Assembly: GCA_023213395.1 (NCBI GenBank)
Contig: CM041465.1
Location: 115,575,741-115,639,740, forward strand
Reading direction: 5' to 3'
Source of the DNA: Cycas panzhihuaensis
Taxonomy: Eukaryota > Cycadophyta
DNA: 64,000 nucleotides
In this document: in pieces, positions 42,224 through 55,422 of the stretch
How the letters are laid out: every line of letters begins with the position of its first letter
How positions within the stretch are numbered: position 1 is the stretch's first letter
The notes under the pieces: model-generated
Told to the model about the DNA's origin: nothing
The model's input: only the letters and a program-made list of their open reading frames with translations
Databases searched by the model: none
Translations under genes and position numbers: made by a program

Positions 42224-43209
42224 TAGAAAATGATTATGAGTTTATCAGTTTTATGGTCAGGATTGAGGTCAGTTTTTTAATCCCTTGGAAGCTTTCCATA
42301 CCTCCAAAGTATTCTACTTCTACAGACATCAATAGTGTGGCCTCTTTTATGATAATATGCATAACTAGTGTTCTGAGAAAGATTTATATTATTCTGATTA
42401 GGATTATTTTGATGTTTAGATGGACTAAAATACTTAATATTATTTTGGGAATTAGATTGAGAACCTCTATGAGGTTTCTAAAATTTTAGATTAGAGTTAG
42501 AATTATTCTATTGTTTATTTTTATTTTGTAGATTAGTTTTGGAAAACAAAGCCTAGGAAGGATCTTTTAATATGCCTATTTGAATTAACATTATTTGATG
42601 TTTAATCAGTTAGTTTGTCAACTGATTGAATGTTATAGGAGGATTGTCAACTTGTTGTCTAGCAGTTTTGAAAAAATTAAAATATTTTGGCAATTTGTTT
42701 ATTGCAAAATAGATGAGCGTATCGTCATCTTTAGCATGCGTGATTATTTGTTCAGTATCACCTTCTTTAGGTTTGGATTTAATACAGTTACCTAGGTCTT
42801 TATTAATTAGTTAAATTTTATATAAAAAATCCTTAACTTCAGAAAAATCATCATAAGTAAGGTCATACAGTTGCTGTTCTAAGATAGCTAGTTGATGTGT
42901 ATCGACCTTATCTTATTTTTCTTACAGAGTTTTCTAGACAGTGGCTAGCTCGTCTGTTTCAGAAAACTATCGACTGATTTTTGGTGAAAGTGAGTTTAAT
43001 ATGGTGCTTAAGGCTGAATCTAAGTTCATCAGATATACCATATAACTTTTTGTAGTTTCATCTTTTAGTTTTTTAAATTCACTTGTTACATATCACCATA
43101 TTTTTTGTTATTTAAGTTGATGGGATATGTGATTCCTCTAGTCGGCATAGTTTGAGTCAGTTAACACTGGAATTAGAACGTAGGTGGTTGTCCCTGGCAT
43201 TAAAGCCAT
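42224..43209 (-). pseudogene. Copia F gag with zinc knuckle
   Basis: A frame starting at ATG 43209 reads MALMPGTTTYVLIPVLTDSN, then SALSTILNSLSPKISR, QLAILEQQLYDLTYDDFSEV, YFAINKLPKYFNFFKTARQQ, and CAYYHKRGHTIDVC, a CCHC-like box (C-x2-Y...H-x4-C; the second Cys has become Tyr). A Gln/Asn-rich stretch (QSNSQNN, NPNQNN) precedes the box. Many stops break it. The start codon fits the end of the leader. Confidence 0.75.
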
Positions 43210-44292
43210 ATTGGGAATTATAAAGTTTGATTAAAGACTGAAGGATATAAAGGTAGGTGAAAAAATAATCACTTATTAAGGTTACTAAACATTAGATTAA
43301 CAAGGCATAATGAAAATCATAGCAGTATGAATTATTAGCTTTTCCCCTTTTTTTTAAACAAAATCACATGTTCGTAAATAAATAATTCCCCTTAGAGAAA
43401 TAGTCATTTTTAAAGAAATAGTCCCCTTTAACTTTTAAAAAATAGTCCTCCTCTAAAAAATAAATAGTCCCCCTTAAAAAAGATAGCTCCCCTTAACCTG
43501 AAAAATAAACAGTCCCCCTTAAAAAGTAAGCATTTACTTAAAAAAAAAATTAGGTTTTGAGAAGATTATAATTGTTGATTATTAAGCAAATTAAATTAAA
43601 GAAAATTTTATTGATTAAAATATAACTCTAGTGTTGAAAGAGATTTACTTTCTAATCATTTTATGAAGTTTATAAAAAGTTTTTATTTATTAAAAAAGAG
43701 AGTTTAATTAGAAAAGAATATTGTGTTATAGGAGGAACACTATAATTAATGTCCTAATGAGTATTTTCATTTACCAATTGATTAAGTGCTTTACGATGAC
43801 AATAATGTTGAAGGCATAAGACTAATACATCAAGATGTATTTTGCCTAAGTTAAAAAAGTCAATATATATATATATACATTATTTAGAAAAGGTTATAAA
43901 AATCTTAATAAGGAGGAGGTTTATTTTAATGTTAAAAAATTAAAGGGGACGGGATTTTATTTATATATTACTTATAATGGAAGAAGATTAAATAATTAAG
44001 TGTGGAGGGGAGGGAGAAATCAAGAATAAAATTATAAATTTAAAAAAAGAAGGGTTAAATTGTATTTATACTAAGTGTTATAAAAGGAGGAGTTTTAATT
44101 CTAAAGTTTATTATATTGAAGTTAGTGCATTAAGGTAAATGTTTTGATTTGTGAATCAAATGTAATAGAAAAGGCGGGGAAGATGTTAATTTTAATTTGT
44201 AATTTAAATGTTATAAGGGGGAATTTATAAAGTATTGGGGGGGTTAATAATTTAAATATATCCTAAACTTTATTATAGTTTTATATATATCT

Positions 44293-44323
<31 letters not shown>

Positions 44324-44480
44324 TGAATATATGAATATATGAATATAACTATATAAAAAATAAAAATAGAGTCAAGGCGTGGACCCGATGAGTAAATTTA
44401 TTTTATAAAATAAAAGAAAATTTAATAACAAATTGGGGTCCGAGGGGGCTAAGGGTGAAAACCCTACCTGATTGCTCAGA
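43210..44480 (-). other. Copia F leader, AT-rich part with tandem motifs
   Basis: This is very AT-rich, with no coding. Between about 43380 and 43530 the motif AATAGTCCCCCTTAAAA recurs five or six times at irregular 25-35 bp spacing. (TA)n runs lie at 43865-43876, and a TATATC/GAATATAT array at 44284-44345. The boundary with the host-derived part lies near 44450-44480. Confidence 0.55.
44284..44345. repeat. TATATC / GAATATAT microsatellite
   Basis: Four TATATC units are followed by a TA run and three ATGAATAT units. Simple repeat. Confidence 0.9.
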
Positions 44481-45243
<763 letters not shown>

Positions 45244-45395
45244 AAAAATAAATTTCCCATCACTTAGAGCTAAGGAGAGGTAAGGAATTGGTCAGTCAAA
45301 TCTGGCAAATGTTCCTCTATCGAACTCAAGTCCTAGCCCAATATGGCAAGGGCAAGGGTTAGTTGGGAGGCAAGACCCAGTGAGGGTTTCTTTGC
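45244..45395. other. Junction region downstream of the SAHH fragment
   Basis: Just after the SAHH frame comes TTAAAAAATAAATTTCCC. The rest has no recognised origin. It is not similar to other F sequence that I can see. Confidence 0.35.
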
Positions 45396-45689
45396 CTGCT
45401 TTGACAATTTCAGGATGGTTCAACTTCAAGTGTACTAGCAAGTGCAGACTCTATTATGGGAGCTAATGGTTGGAAATTTGCATTAGCAGATGCTCCAGTT
45501 TCAAGTAAAGGTGTGTTGCTGAGCAATAGTCTCTCAGCTCTAGTTTAGCAAACTACCACCAGAAGTCTAGTCTCATCTAAAGGGCATGGTCCTCAATCTA
45601 TAAGTGGACTTAATATGGCTAAGGCATTGGTGCAGAATCCTCCTCGAGTTCGGTCTCCCCAGTTTTTTAATGAGGTTCAAAGGATGGAA
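45396..45689 (+). pseudogene. Possible second host-gene fragment in copia F
   Basis: One plus frame reads DGSTSSVLASADSIMGANGW, KFALADAPVSSKGVLLSNS, SLVSSKGHGPQSISGLNMAK and ALVQNPPRVRSPQFFNEV, then QRMEELAL. The end resembles a motif I recall from conserved uncharacterised plant proteins (SMAEAL-QAP...TPQL...QKLEELA), but I cannot name the gene. Only one stop interrupts about 95 codons. GC content is higher than in the F leader. It abuts the primer-binding site region on the right. Confidence 0.4.
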
Positions 45690-45707
45690 GAATTAGCTCT
45701 GATACCA
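45690..45707 (-). other. Primer-binding site of copia F
   Basis: Minus strand TGGTATCAGAGCTAATTC directly follows the 5' LTR and matches the initiator-Met tRNA complement exactly over the first 12 bases. Confidence 0.9.
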
Positions 45708-46150
45708 TGTGAGAATAAGCACATGAACAATGTCATAGGATCATATGAATAATAAAAACATAAGAGAAAGACATTGCATAAGTACACATGGTTTGACAGG
45801 TGGAAAACCCCTTCTGGGGAAGAAAAACCACCTCCTAAAATTGAAATTTTATTAAAAATATACTTATACATAGACCTTAATAAATACTATCTACAAGTGC
45901 CAAACCAACCTTTGAGATAGGCTTTAAATAGCCTCCTAGATTCTTGGAACCACCTCCTTGAATCTAGAAGAGGATATAAATAACAAGAGAGGTTCATTGA
46001 AATGGGCAGTTATGCATTTCAATGACCTTTCACATAATAATAAAGTAAACTCTAAACATTAAATATTAGAATTACTTAAATAATAATTTACACATGTGAC
46101 TTAAATAAGACATAAGAAATAACATAAAAGTAACATTAATAATCCTAACA
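45708..46150 (-). repeat. 5' LTR of copia F
   Basis: 443 bp, TGTGAGAATAAGC to AATCCTAACA, followed by the CAAAT duplication. It pairs with 33062-33504. Confidence 0.93.
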
Positions 46151-47410
46151 CAAATTACTTTAAATTCTTCCTTTAAAACTAATAAAGGAGAAGGGAGAGC
46201 ATGATAAGAGACTCAACTATAGTCATAAATAAGCAAAATATAAAAGCATACCTCTTGGAATTCGGATAACTATAGACGAATAGGAGAAGATAGCTATCTT
46301 TTAAGTGAAGAGATGACCATGCTTCACAATAGTCTACCCCCTTTTTGTCCCACAAAGGGTAGACCTTTCAGCCAAATTACCAAGATAAAAAAAAAATTAC
46401 AAAGTCACCATAAGCACTAATGAAAAGAATAGAAATATTTTGACCATCAATAATTACCAAAGAGTAGAAAGATTACAAGAGTTCTCAATAGGAAAGATCT
46501 TACCAAAAAGAAGAGAGTTTGAAGCTAAAAATCTTGAACATACTAAGAATCTTGGAGAAATCAACCATTAAAATTAGAAAATGAGTGGAACAACAACCAA
46601 AGCATTAAAGTCTCCTCTTGATTTCACCCTTCTTTTCTTAAAAAACACTCATCTAAACCCCAACGATAGAAAACCTTAAAAGATCTCCAAAAATCTCAAA
46701 GAATACTCTCAAATTCGATCTCTTAACTGCCCAAATTCTCTATGATAAATAAAAGATAGGTTTCAAGTTTATTCTAGGCATGAAAAAGATAAGTTTACAT
46801 CAAATTTGGGTGGTAGCATGTAAGATTCTAGTGTGCTAGATAAAGTTTACATACATAACAATAAAAAATATGACTGATCACATTTTTGGATAGTGTAAAA
46901 TATGACTTTAAACTAAAAATATAATCAGTCATATTTTTGGAAAAACAAAAAGTGTGATAAATTAAGAAGTTAAAATAGCTCATTAAAAAGTCAAAATATT
47001 TTTTTTATTGATAAATTAAGGTACAAATGACTTAATTAATAAGAAAAATAGCCCAAAAAGTGATGAAAACCATCGACATAAGCCTGTAAATTGATAAAAA
47101 ATGATAGATTAAGGGTGAAATCAATGTAAAAATAACAAAACAAAGACAAGTCTAAAAGAAGAAATGCATTAGAATGATTATGAAAGAAAGAATTTAATGC
47201 TATAGTTATCACTCATCAGTAGGTGGTAGCATAATAATAAAACCATTATCATTCATCATACATCATCAATCAAATCAATATAACATTTCATTAAAACATG
47301 GCCTAATACAACATGAAACCAACTCAATTGAGCATCTTCACCTTAAAAGAATATAAGAAATCCAATGAAAGTAATAAATATCAATGAGAGGACCAGGTTT
47401 TGGTGAAACA
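46151..47410 (-). repeat. Element C 3' LTR, part 2 (after copia F)
   Basis: It continues the LTR from AAATTACTTTAAATTC and aligns with 55974-57206 plus 59218-59247. It ends GGTGAAACA at 47410. Confidence 0.9.
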
Positions 47411-47421
47411 TTTGCTCCCTT
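47411..47421 (-). other. Polypurine tract of element C
   Basis: Minus strand AAGGGAGCAAA directly abuts the LTR start TGTTTCACC. It is similar to the tract of element B. Confidence 0.72.
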
Positions 47422-48862
47422 GACACCTGAAGCTCCTACTTTAGGAAAAAAGTAGGATGGTGAAAGGTACAAAGATAAAGATAAGGGATTTTCCATTGAA
47501 AGTTAACAAAGTTTTGATGAGGTATGCGAATGATGAATTACTAACTTACAAAAGATCTATGATCTAAATTGAAACAAGTTTCCTATAATAACAAAGTAAA
47601 GGAATCGCCCCTAAAAACTTACCTAAAAGGATTGGGTTGTCAGTCACTAAACCAAAGACTGATGCTAAATGCTCATAAACTGGATGGGACTTCAATATAC
47701 AACTAATCATAGTTTATCTCTCATTAACCATACTTGGAGGAAAGTCCTTTTTCTAGAGCATAAAGGATAGACTATCATAGTTTTTAAGCTTATTAATAGG
47801 TAACTTTTTAGAGTAATCTATCATAGTTTAGACTCATTATTAGGGTGAAGTCTTTTAGAGCTTGATTATGCTAGTTTAACCTCATCAACAATCAAATTTT
47901 GAAGGGTTTCGTGTCATAGTTTAGGATCTTTAACAGTTAGAAAGGGCTCAAAGCATTTTGGAGACCAATCTAAGGATCAATTCGAAGGAAAATAAATATA
48001 AGATTATATATCATGTCTCCAAAAAACTCCTCGAAAGGTAAATATATCAAAAGAGGATGATTGAGCCTAACAAAGAGAAAGTGAATGATTTTACTATCTC
48101 AAAGTGATTTCATTTAATAATGGTAGTTGAAAAGAGGTGGAATTAACTTTGATATGCTCAATGGATAAAAGAATAAAGCTCCTCTCAGAAGGAGGGAAAG
48201 GTCTCCCCCCCTTTATTAAGAACAAGGATGAAAATAAAATTTTATTTTCACGAGAGGGAGATGGGAAAATGAGCTACCTAGAGGTTCTTTCTCTTATTTC
48301 TAAGATGATCTAGGGCTATTTTAGTAGAGGACCAACTCTAAGAGGTCAGTGATAGTAGGATGCAATAGAGGGCTAGGTATCTTGTGAGTATAGTTGTAAA
48401 AGCTTTTTTTATTTTGAGTATTTTGCTTCAAAAACACAGTGATACAGTGTAAAAAACATAGCCACTATATTAAAAATATAAGAAGAAAATAAAAAACACG
48501 ATAAAATAGTCAAAAATATGATCTATCAGAAAATGGTAAATGTCAAAGAAATCACATTTTTTATAATAAAATCATATTTTTGGAGTGGAAATTACATTTT
48601 TAACTGATTTATTATATTTTTAAACTTTCTAAAAGAAAAAATATTTTTTCAAGAATCTGAAATGATTTCCTTTTAGTATGATGAAACCTTTGGAGAGAGT
48701 AGACACTCAAGAGAATGAGGGATTGGCCATTAGGGAGTTAGTTGGACAACTAGATGAGGCAGGATGGGCTATATTACAAGCTTCTAAACTATCTTGGGTG
48801 AGTGGATTGACCTAATTAGTGATAGAGCATGAGATACTCCATGATTTTATTAATTGTTGGAT
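47422..48862. other. Spacer between polypurine tract and extra RNase H of element C
   Basis: 1.4 kb of AT-rich sequence with no coding signal that I can identify. The 48400-48650 part has motifs like AAAATATGATCTATC that resemble LTR segments near 46860-46930. No plant-mobile-domain frame is seen here, unlike element B. Confidence 0.45.
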
Positions 48863-49330
48863 TCTAGGCCATAACGTCTTTAAGACATAGGTGATTAGAG
48901 AGATATAGATTACTTTTAGAGATGTGAGGAGGATAATAATCATCTAAGATCAAAGAGATAAGAGCATTAGCTTCAATATTAAGGGAATAAGGAACATACT
49001 AGATAATGACCAAAGAGAATAGTGACAATAATGACAAAGCATGATGGTGAAGGAGGAGTCATGGAGAATGTACTTGATGTATCCCAACTAACTGATAGAC
49101 TACAACCTAAGAATTAGAATATATAATGATGGGTCTAAGATAAGAATGAGAGATATCAGATAAGGCTCCTATAATGGTAAAATATTCAACTTCGTTGTTT
49201 GTCACTCTAGGTATAAATAAGATGGTGGAGATGAGAGGATTTCTTAATTGGTCATTGATCACCTAAGTAGAAGCATATGGTCCTAGCTTACCTCTTCTAC
49301 CTCCATCAGTGAATATGCTCAATGCCATGG
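48863..49330 (-). pseudogene. Extra RNase H (RVT_3/archaeal-type) at the 3' end of element C
   Basis: From a possible ATG at 49328 the minus frame reads MALSIFTDGGRRGKLGPYAS (first Asp), RVTNNEVEYFTIIGAL (Glu), RPIIIYSNS (Asp of the DS pair now Asn), HQVHSP, VPYSLNIEANALISLIL (last Asp now Asn), ending at a TAG. The order and spacing match the extra RNase H of element B (YIFIDGGSRGNPGP; VTNNEAEYTAIIEAL; IILLCDS; IPRDLNAEVDNL). Three stops are present and two catalytic Asp residues are mutated by single G-to-A changes. It lies downstream of the pol region and 1.4 kb from the 3' LTR. Confidence 0.82.
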
Positions 49331-50329
49331 GAAGATAGGACTAGTATTTAGAGATAGTATAATCAATGAAGGAAGAGGCCAGAATAAATTAATAAGGAGA
49401 TGGTAGTGAATAAAATAAGTTCAAACTATATTGAAGAAAAAGAAAAATCATAATTAAGATGACCATGATTAATAATAATAGAAGGTGTTAAGCAAAGTTT
49501 AATCATAACTGAGGCTATGATGGACCCAAGTAATTAGACCTAAAAATCTTAAATGACTCATCAAAATGAACCTAACCTACTATAAGAATAGGTAGGGACA
49601 AATCCATCATGCAACGTGCCTTAGATTATAAGAGATTGATAATAATATATTCACTTTTTTTTTGCTTTTCTCTTTCTTTACTTTTTTTAAAAAACTTTTC
49701 TTTTTTTGACTTTTTACTTTTTTTGATATTTATAAGAACATAACCATAATCATCCAATTATGAAGTTCTTTTACTCAACACATTAAGGATTTATCCTTTT
49801 TAATAAAACCCAAGATGAAAGGGACCAATCTCCTTAAGGATTAAACTATAGGAAGTAAAGGAGATCAAAATAACAGTGTCTCCAAGTGTAAAGGAAATGT
49901 AGCAAAATGAGCACTCACTTCAAGATGTAAATAAAGAGAACCAAGGACAAAAAAAATAATAAAAATAAAATAATAGATAATATATGACCAAAAAGGAATC
50001 CTTAGGATTAAGGAATAGTGAGCATAAGTATAATCTATACAACTGATAAAGTGTCTGAAGCTAACAAACCAATCTCTCCTTTCAGGGATGAAGATAGATG
50101 ATAAGGTTGGCAGCCCAAATTCTCCTTTAATCATGAAACTCAAAAGAGAGGAAGACCAAAACCTTGAAAATGAGCACCCACAATCAACACAAATGTTAGA
50201 AGGAGCAAAAAGCTTATGTGATCATGAGCAAAAACTTTAATAAAAGTAAGAACTACTCAAGAGAAGATAAAAAGAGAATAAAAGAAATAATTACCTATAG
50301 TTTTAGATCATTAGGCAAGAAGAAAGATT
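49331..50329 (-). pseudogene. Remnant zone where RT, RNase H and integrase should be
   Basis: Only about 1 kb lies between the extra RNase H and the pre-RT segment, against about 5 kb for RT to integrase in element B. At 49700-49930 the minus frame gives FTLGDTVILISF, LKEIGPFHLGF and VLSKRTS, which may correspond to the C-terminal FGPKWVGPF region of integrase. No YxDD, RNase H or DDE motif is visible. T-rich runs lie at 49650-49720. Confidence 0.5.
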
Positions 50330-50940
50330 TAGAGTAATAGTTTATCCTTATTATAGATACAAGTCATCTTAACAGCTTCTCCACTTCTTGTTTAAAAGCA
50401 AAAGAAAGGCATGGGTGAATAAGGTATCGCTTTATCATTTAGGATTGGCATAAGGAGTTATTGTAATATTATGCTCCATGACTTAAGGATCGAGACCATG
50501 CATATCTTTATAATCCCAAGTAAAGATTGAATGAAACTCATAAAAGAGATCCTTAAATTGAGTAATCTCTTAGGGAGTACAATTAGCTCCTAATTTGATA
50601 ATCTTAGGGGTGTCATCCAATTCTAGATCTACATCAAGAGTTTGCTCCATAAGCATAGTGTTTGCCTCTTCAAAATGAGGAGGAGTAGGTTTAATAAAAG
50701 AAATTACCTCCTAAGGTTGGGAATAGTCAAATAAAGGTGAATTAGGTCAAATTACTTTCAAAAAACCCAATCTATGATGTTTGGAGGGAAGATTATGAGA
50801 CAACCCTATTAAGTATTCAAGAATTACCTTGTCATTTTTAAAGTGATCAAGGTAAAATAGATCTATGAGGAATAAATTCTTTGGTAGGCCAATAAACAAA
50901 GAAGAGGGTCTAAAACATAATGAAAAATTAATCAAAGAGT
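50330..50940 (-). pseudogene. Element C pre-RT segment, cut before the RT domain
   Basis: The minus frames give YFKNDKVILEYLIGLSHN, then IIKLGANCTP, ITQFKDLFYEFHSIFTWDYK, DMHGLDP and VMEHNITITPYANP. This is equivalent to the pre-RT segment of element B (FEDDEALLEHLAGSM; IIKVGAECTPDEVREY; FAWDYSDMKGID). The sequence ends near a relic of VEKLL, just where RT should start. Confidence 0.72.
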
Positions 50941-51800
50941 TTGGAGAGGTAGGAACAAACTCAATGATTGAAGGAACTTAAGAGAAAAGAATAGGCCTAT
51001 CAGTAAATTCCCAAATTAATATAAAGGCTTGGCTAAAGTCTTGATGAGGAAAATGACAATCTTAATTGGATAAATACATCAAGATGAGGGATGAAAGAGA
51101 AGTGTCCATATAAGAATATGAAGGGAAGGAAATAATGAAGATCAATTTCACATCCCATATTCAAGTGGTAATGCTTTGATTCCTTTAAGGGGTATCAAGT
51201 GAATCAATATCCTTACTACTTAATTTAAAGTTTAGGTGTTGATGCAACTACATCTTCTTCTCATATATATTCAACCATATAACAAAAAGAGAGGATTGAG
51301 AGAAGAGAGATGTAGCATTAATGGGTAGGCCATGTGAAAGGAAAACTATATGATGAATTAAAGAAGGATTTATAACAAAACGAACTAAAGCATTTACCCT
51401 CGTAGGCAAGCACAAAACCTATGAGAAATAATCTTAAATAGAAAGGGAGGGTATTCATATTGATAATTTCACTCACACATATTTCTGCATAAGGTATAAT
51501 AGAACATGAAATTACTTCTTTATTATAAGAGGAAGAACAAAGCAAAGACTAATCAGTCAAGACCAAAGGTAGAAGAATGGATGAGGAACCTGATGAAATA
51601 AGAACAATCTCAACCAAATCATTATCCTTCACTTCTCCTATAGTAGAAGATGTATTAATGGAAAAATATTGACCTGAACCTACAGATTGGAAGAAATACT
51701 CTAAAGAATTAGATGACTCACCATGCTTAGAAAAGGTCTCAACAATTGGGACTGACTATTTAAAAGGTTTTGGCTTTCATTTTATAATTTTCAATTGCCC
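50941..51800 (-). other. Element C protease-RT linker, no recognisable domain
   Basis: Open frames such as 51318-51545 have no recognisable motif. By position this equals the Ser/His-rich linker of element B. Confidence 0.4.
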
Positions 51801-52080
51801 CTCATGGATGAACCTAAGTTCACCAAAGAGTGAAGAATAAATCATGGCCATTTGGGTAATCTAAGGTCTACCCAAAAGGATGTTATACTCCAAATCAAGA
51901 TCAATAATAGTTAAATTAGTAAGAACCATCTTTTCTTTAAGGGTGAGAGGAGGAGTGACTTAACCAAGGGGTACATTTTGATTCTTATCATATCCCTGAC
52001 AAATCCACCCACATGGGTCAAAAACTAAAAATTTCAAATCCTCGATAAGGTAAAGAGAGATCATATTAATAGAAGGTCAC
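51801..52080 (-). pseudogene. Element C protease, C-terminal half
   Basis: The minus strand reads GYDKNQNVPLG, then PPLTLKEKMVLTNLTIIDLD, LEYNILLGRP-ITQMAMI, and SSLFGELRFIHEGQLKII. This matches the same part of element B protease (GYDSSEKTPLG; TVITNIIILDVDIDYNLLLG). I could not find the catalytic D-x-G-S upstream. Confidence 0.75.
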
Positions 52081-54821
52081 TCATTAATAATGACTCATTT
52101 GATATTGATTTCATCCTTTATTATCTCAATATAAAATAAGGGTATATCATTTGGCATATGAATAGTATGATTAGACAAGGTATACATGTCAAACGAAAGT
52201 GTGGAAGTAGATGAAGAGACTATAATAAGAACTCCTAATGCATAAAATAAGAGTTGACATTACTTGGGGTAACACTTTAGCAAATCCATGATTAAGATAC
52301 CAAAAGGAATAGTCTTAAGCTCATTGACCAAAGAAAATGATCCATCATTTATATTGGAAAGAATGGACCTAAACTTGATGGAATGTGGGGGTACAAGAGG
52401 TAAAGAGTCAGGGTCCCTAGCCATCAAATCATTGGGTGATTTAGATAGACCTTTGCTCTTTGTGATCTCCATTATGTTAATGGTTCTCTTGGTCTCACCA
52501 CCTTCAGGAGGTGGTCGAGCTTGATTATTAATTTGTTTAATTGAAGGATTAAAGGGAGTAGTAGTCCTCTTAGATGAATCTAAGCTGGAAGGCTCATCTT
52601 TATCATCTTGAACCTATTTTCCCTTGCCCTTGTTATCTTTATTTCTTTTATCTTTATGTTGAGGTAAGGGGTCCTTAAGAATCATTTGATCTTGAGGTGT
52701 TTTAGAGGAACAATTTAATTGAACATTCATATTCTATGTTATAGATTAAATCAAGTGACATTCACTTCTATCGTGAGCATCTATTTGATGGTACAAACAC
52801 CATTTGATCTTCTTGAAAGAAGGAGGAGGTGGAGAAGGAGTTTATTTTTTCCTTCCTTTAATAAGACGAATTACTTTTATTTCCTAGGAGGGTTGATTTT
52901 GAGAAGAACTATCAACATGCAACTTGGTACTAATTACACACTCCAACAATATGATAGAAGAAGTTAGATGATTATAAGTAGGCTTAGGATGGGAAATCTT
53001 AGCTGATTGAATAACATCTTTAGAAGGAATAGGTTTCCCAACCTTCTTAATACCTACTTGAATCTCAAATATTTTTTAAGGCTAAACAACAATCTATAGC
53101 TTCTTTATAGGTTTGAGGGCCAAGCTTAAGAACTTCAAGATGTACATGTGGCCTTAAAGTATTAGTAAACAGATTGAATAAAAGAATAGGGTCAAGACAT
53201 GAATGTCATGCATATACTTGGTCTTGAAACCTTCTCACAAAGTCTTTAGAAGTTTCATCATGATTTTGTTTGATAGCCCAAAGGGATTTGATGCCAGATT
53301 TAAACTATCTTGATATATAAAAATAGTTGATAAAAGAATCAACCAATTATTGAAACAAGAGGATAGAAGCTAAGGGAAGTCAATATAACTATTTCAAGGC
53401 ATGACCTTAAAGTGATTTAGGAAACAAGCGTATCATGACATAATCATACAACATGAAATTTATACAATCAAGTGCAAATGCTTGTATGTGAGAGGCAAGA
53501 TCTTGGGAAGAATCATGTGATAATTTAGGTAACTTAAGAAGGAATAGAGGCATGGGAGATAAAAGTACCTCACATAAAAAAAGGAACTTCATATAGTCTA
53601 GAAAAGGTTTCCTTGGCCTCAACATAGTTGTACATTAAGGTAAGGAGAAAGGATATGGAGTAGTGGAAGGAACATGTTGTTATTATTATTGTTGAGGAAA
53701 ATAATAAGATGAAAGAGTGGATAAAGGTTTAAACCAAGCTACAAAGTTAACCATAGAATTGGTTTGAGGCATAGGGTATTGAGAAAAGATAGGATTGGGT
53801 GAAGGAAAAGGAATTAGTTATGACGTAGTTCTAGGAACGTGTGAAGAAGGGGTAGGATTAACGACTCTTAAAGCTTGAGATTGACTAACCAAAGGGTAAG
53901 AATGGATAGGATGGGTATGAGAAACATGTTAAGAAGAAGAAGTTATGTTAAGTATCCTAGTAGAAGATACATGAGGTCTAACACCTTATGACACAACTAT
54001 GTGGGATGTATAAACTAGCAATTAAGTTGAAGATGAGAAGAGATGAGAGGGGGTAATCCTAGTAGAATGAGATCAAATAGGTTGTGAGGTTGATGAAGGT
54101 AAAACTACTTGATGAGAAGTAGGAGGATGGGAAGAGATAGGGTTACCTTGAATGGGAGTAGTAGAGATACCCTTGTATGTAGAAGAGACTACATGAGGAG
54201 AATGAGTGCAAACTTATAATCTAGAAGGCAAAGAATGGGGCTGATAATGAATGGACTTATGATCCTTAACCTCTTCAATTAGAGGAGAATGAGGTCTTGA
54301 TGAAAGAGGATAGGAAAGTAGGGGAGATCAGATGGTATCCGGAGCAATAGAAGGATCAACTTGAATTGACTCATACTTATTAGACAATGGATTAAACTAG
54401 TGATGCTGAGGAAAGGATGTTATAGTATGAGTGTTTGGGTAAAATAGATCTTGATACCCAAGTGTATGAAGAGGTATAAGGACCCTTGTAAGAACCAGAT
54501 CAAAATATAATGGATGTGTTTAAATAGGAGGTGGTCCTTCTTGTACAAAAGAAGGATCTATAAAAGAAGGATCATTCTGAAATTGAGATAATACTAAGTA
54601 CCCTTACTCCATAGGTATGTCATATAAATGAGCTAATTATTTAGGAGGTAAACATAGGCATCATGTGCATGATATTCTAAAGAATCAACATAGGAAGATG
54701 AAACTTCATGAGTGAGATATGAGGGTTGGGTTTGTAACTTAGGTAGGAGGCCTTGAAGCCTCAAAGATTACCTGGGAGTAGGTGTAGTAGCTTCCATTAC
54801 TTTAAATAAGAGGACAAATGG
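52081..54821 (-). pseudogene. Element C gag and gag-protease linker
   Basis: The capsid region at 53000-53640 reads LPKLSHDSSQDLASHIQAFA, CINFMLYDYVMIRLFPKSL, QQLVDSFINYFYIS, FKSGIKSLWAIKQNHDET, KDFVRRFQDQ and LFTNTLRPHVHLEVLKLGP, parallel to element B gag (DPTKHVCSFSMACIDYWAYD; MNHDFVRRFHDLL; LFVNALHPEVYVEVLKMGA). The part 53640-54820 is a low-complexity N-terminus. Many stops disrupt it. Confidence 0.78.
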
Positions 54822-54843
54822 TATTCCCTAATATGGTTACCAA
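54822..54843 (-). other. Probable primer-binding site of element C
   Basis: Minus strand TGGTAACCATATTAGGGAA lies five bases from the 5' LTR and is the counterpart of the site in element B. It starts with TGG, as a tRNA-CCA complement should. Confidence 0.55.
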
Positions 54844-54848
54844 AAATA

Positions 54849-55355
54849 TGGTTATGCTTTGAAGAACCTAGATAAAATATCTCTTAATTTACTTAACATT
54901 CCTTTCATTTGAAATCTTGAATAAGAGATAGGAAATCCAAGTGAACTAAAGGGACCACCTTTGTTAACTCCTAAGAAGGAGTCTCCACTTGATTATTCCA
55001 TTTAATAAGGATATGAGTGAGGCAACAAAAGACTACGATATAAGGGGGTGATTAAATCCACTAGCCTACACAATAAAATGGGGGAGTTCTAAATTTAGGA
55101 TTATGCTAATAATGCCTCTTGTGTACTTTCTAAAGACTCCTTTCTTCCTATTCTTTCAACCTTTTGAGTTTTACTTAAATGAAGGAGAAGGACTAAGCAA
55201 TGGAAAGATTTTATTTTCATTCTTTTTTTAATTTTAGTTTTTGCTTTAAAATGAAATAAAATCACAAAGGCAGACAATGAAACTACAAAGCTTATTCCAC
55301 CTTCTTTCAACACACAAATAAATAAAAGAGATACCTTCATACATGAAATATCTTT

Positions 55356-55422
<67 letters not shown>

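Noticed and set aside
52288-52524. 78-residue plus-strand frame opposite the gag-protease linker of C
   Set aside because: Antisense to the element C coding region and without recognisable motif.
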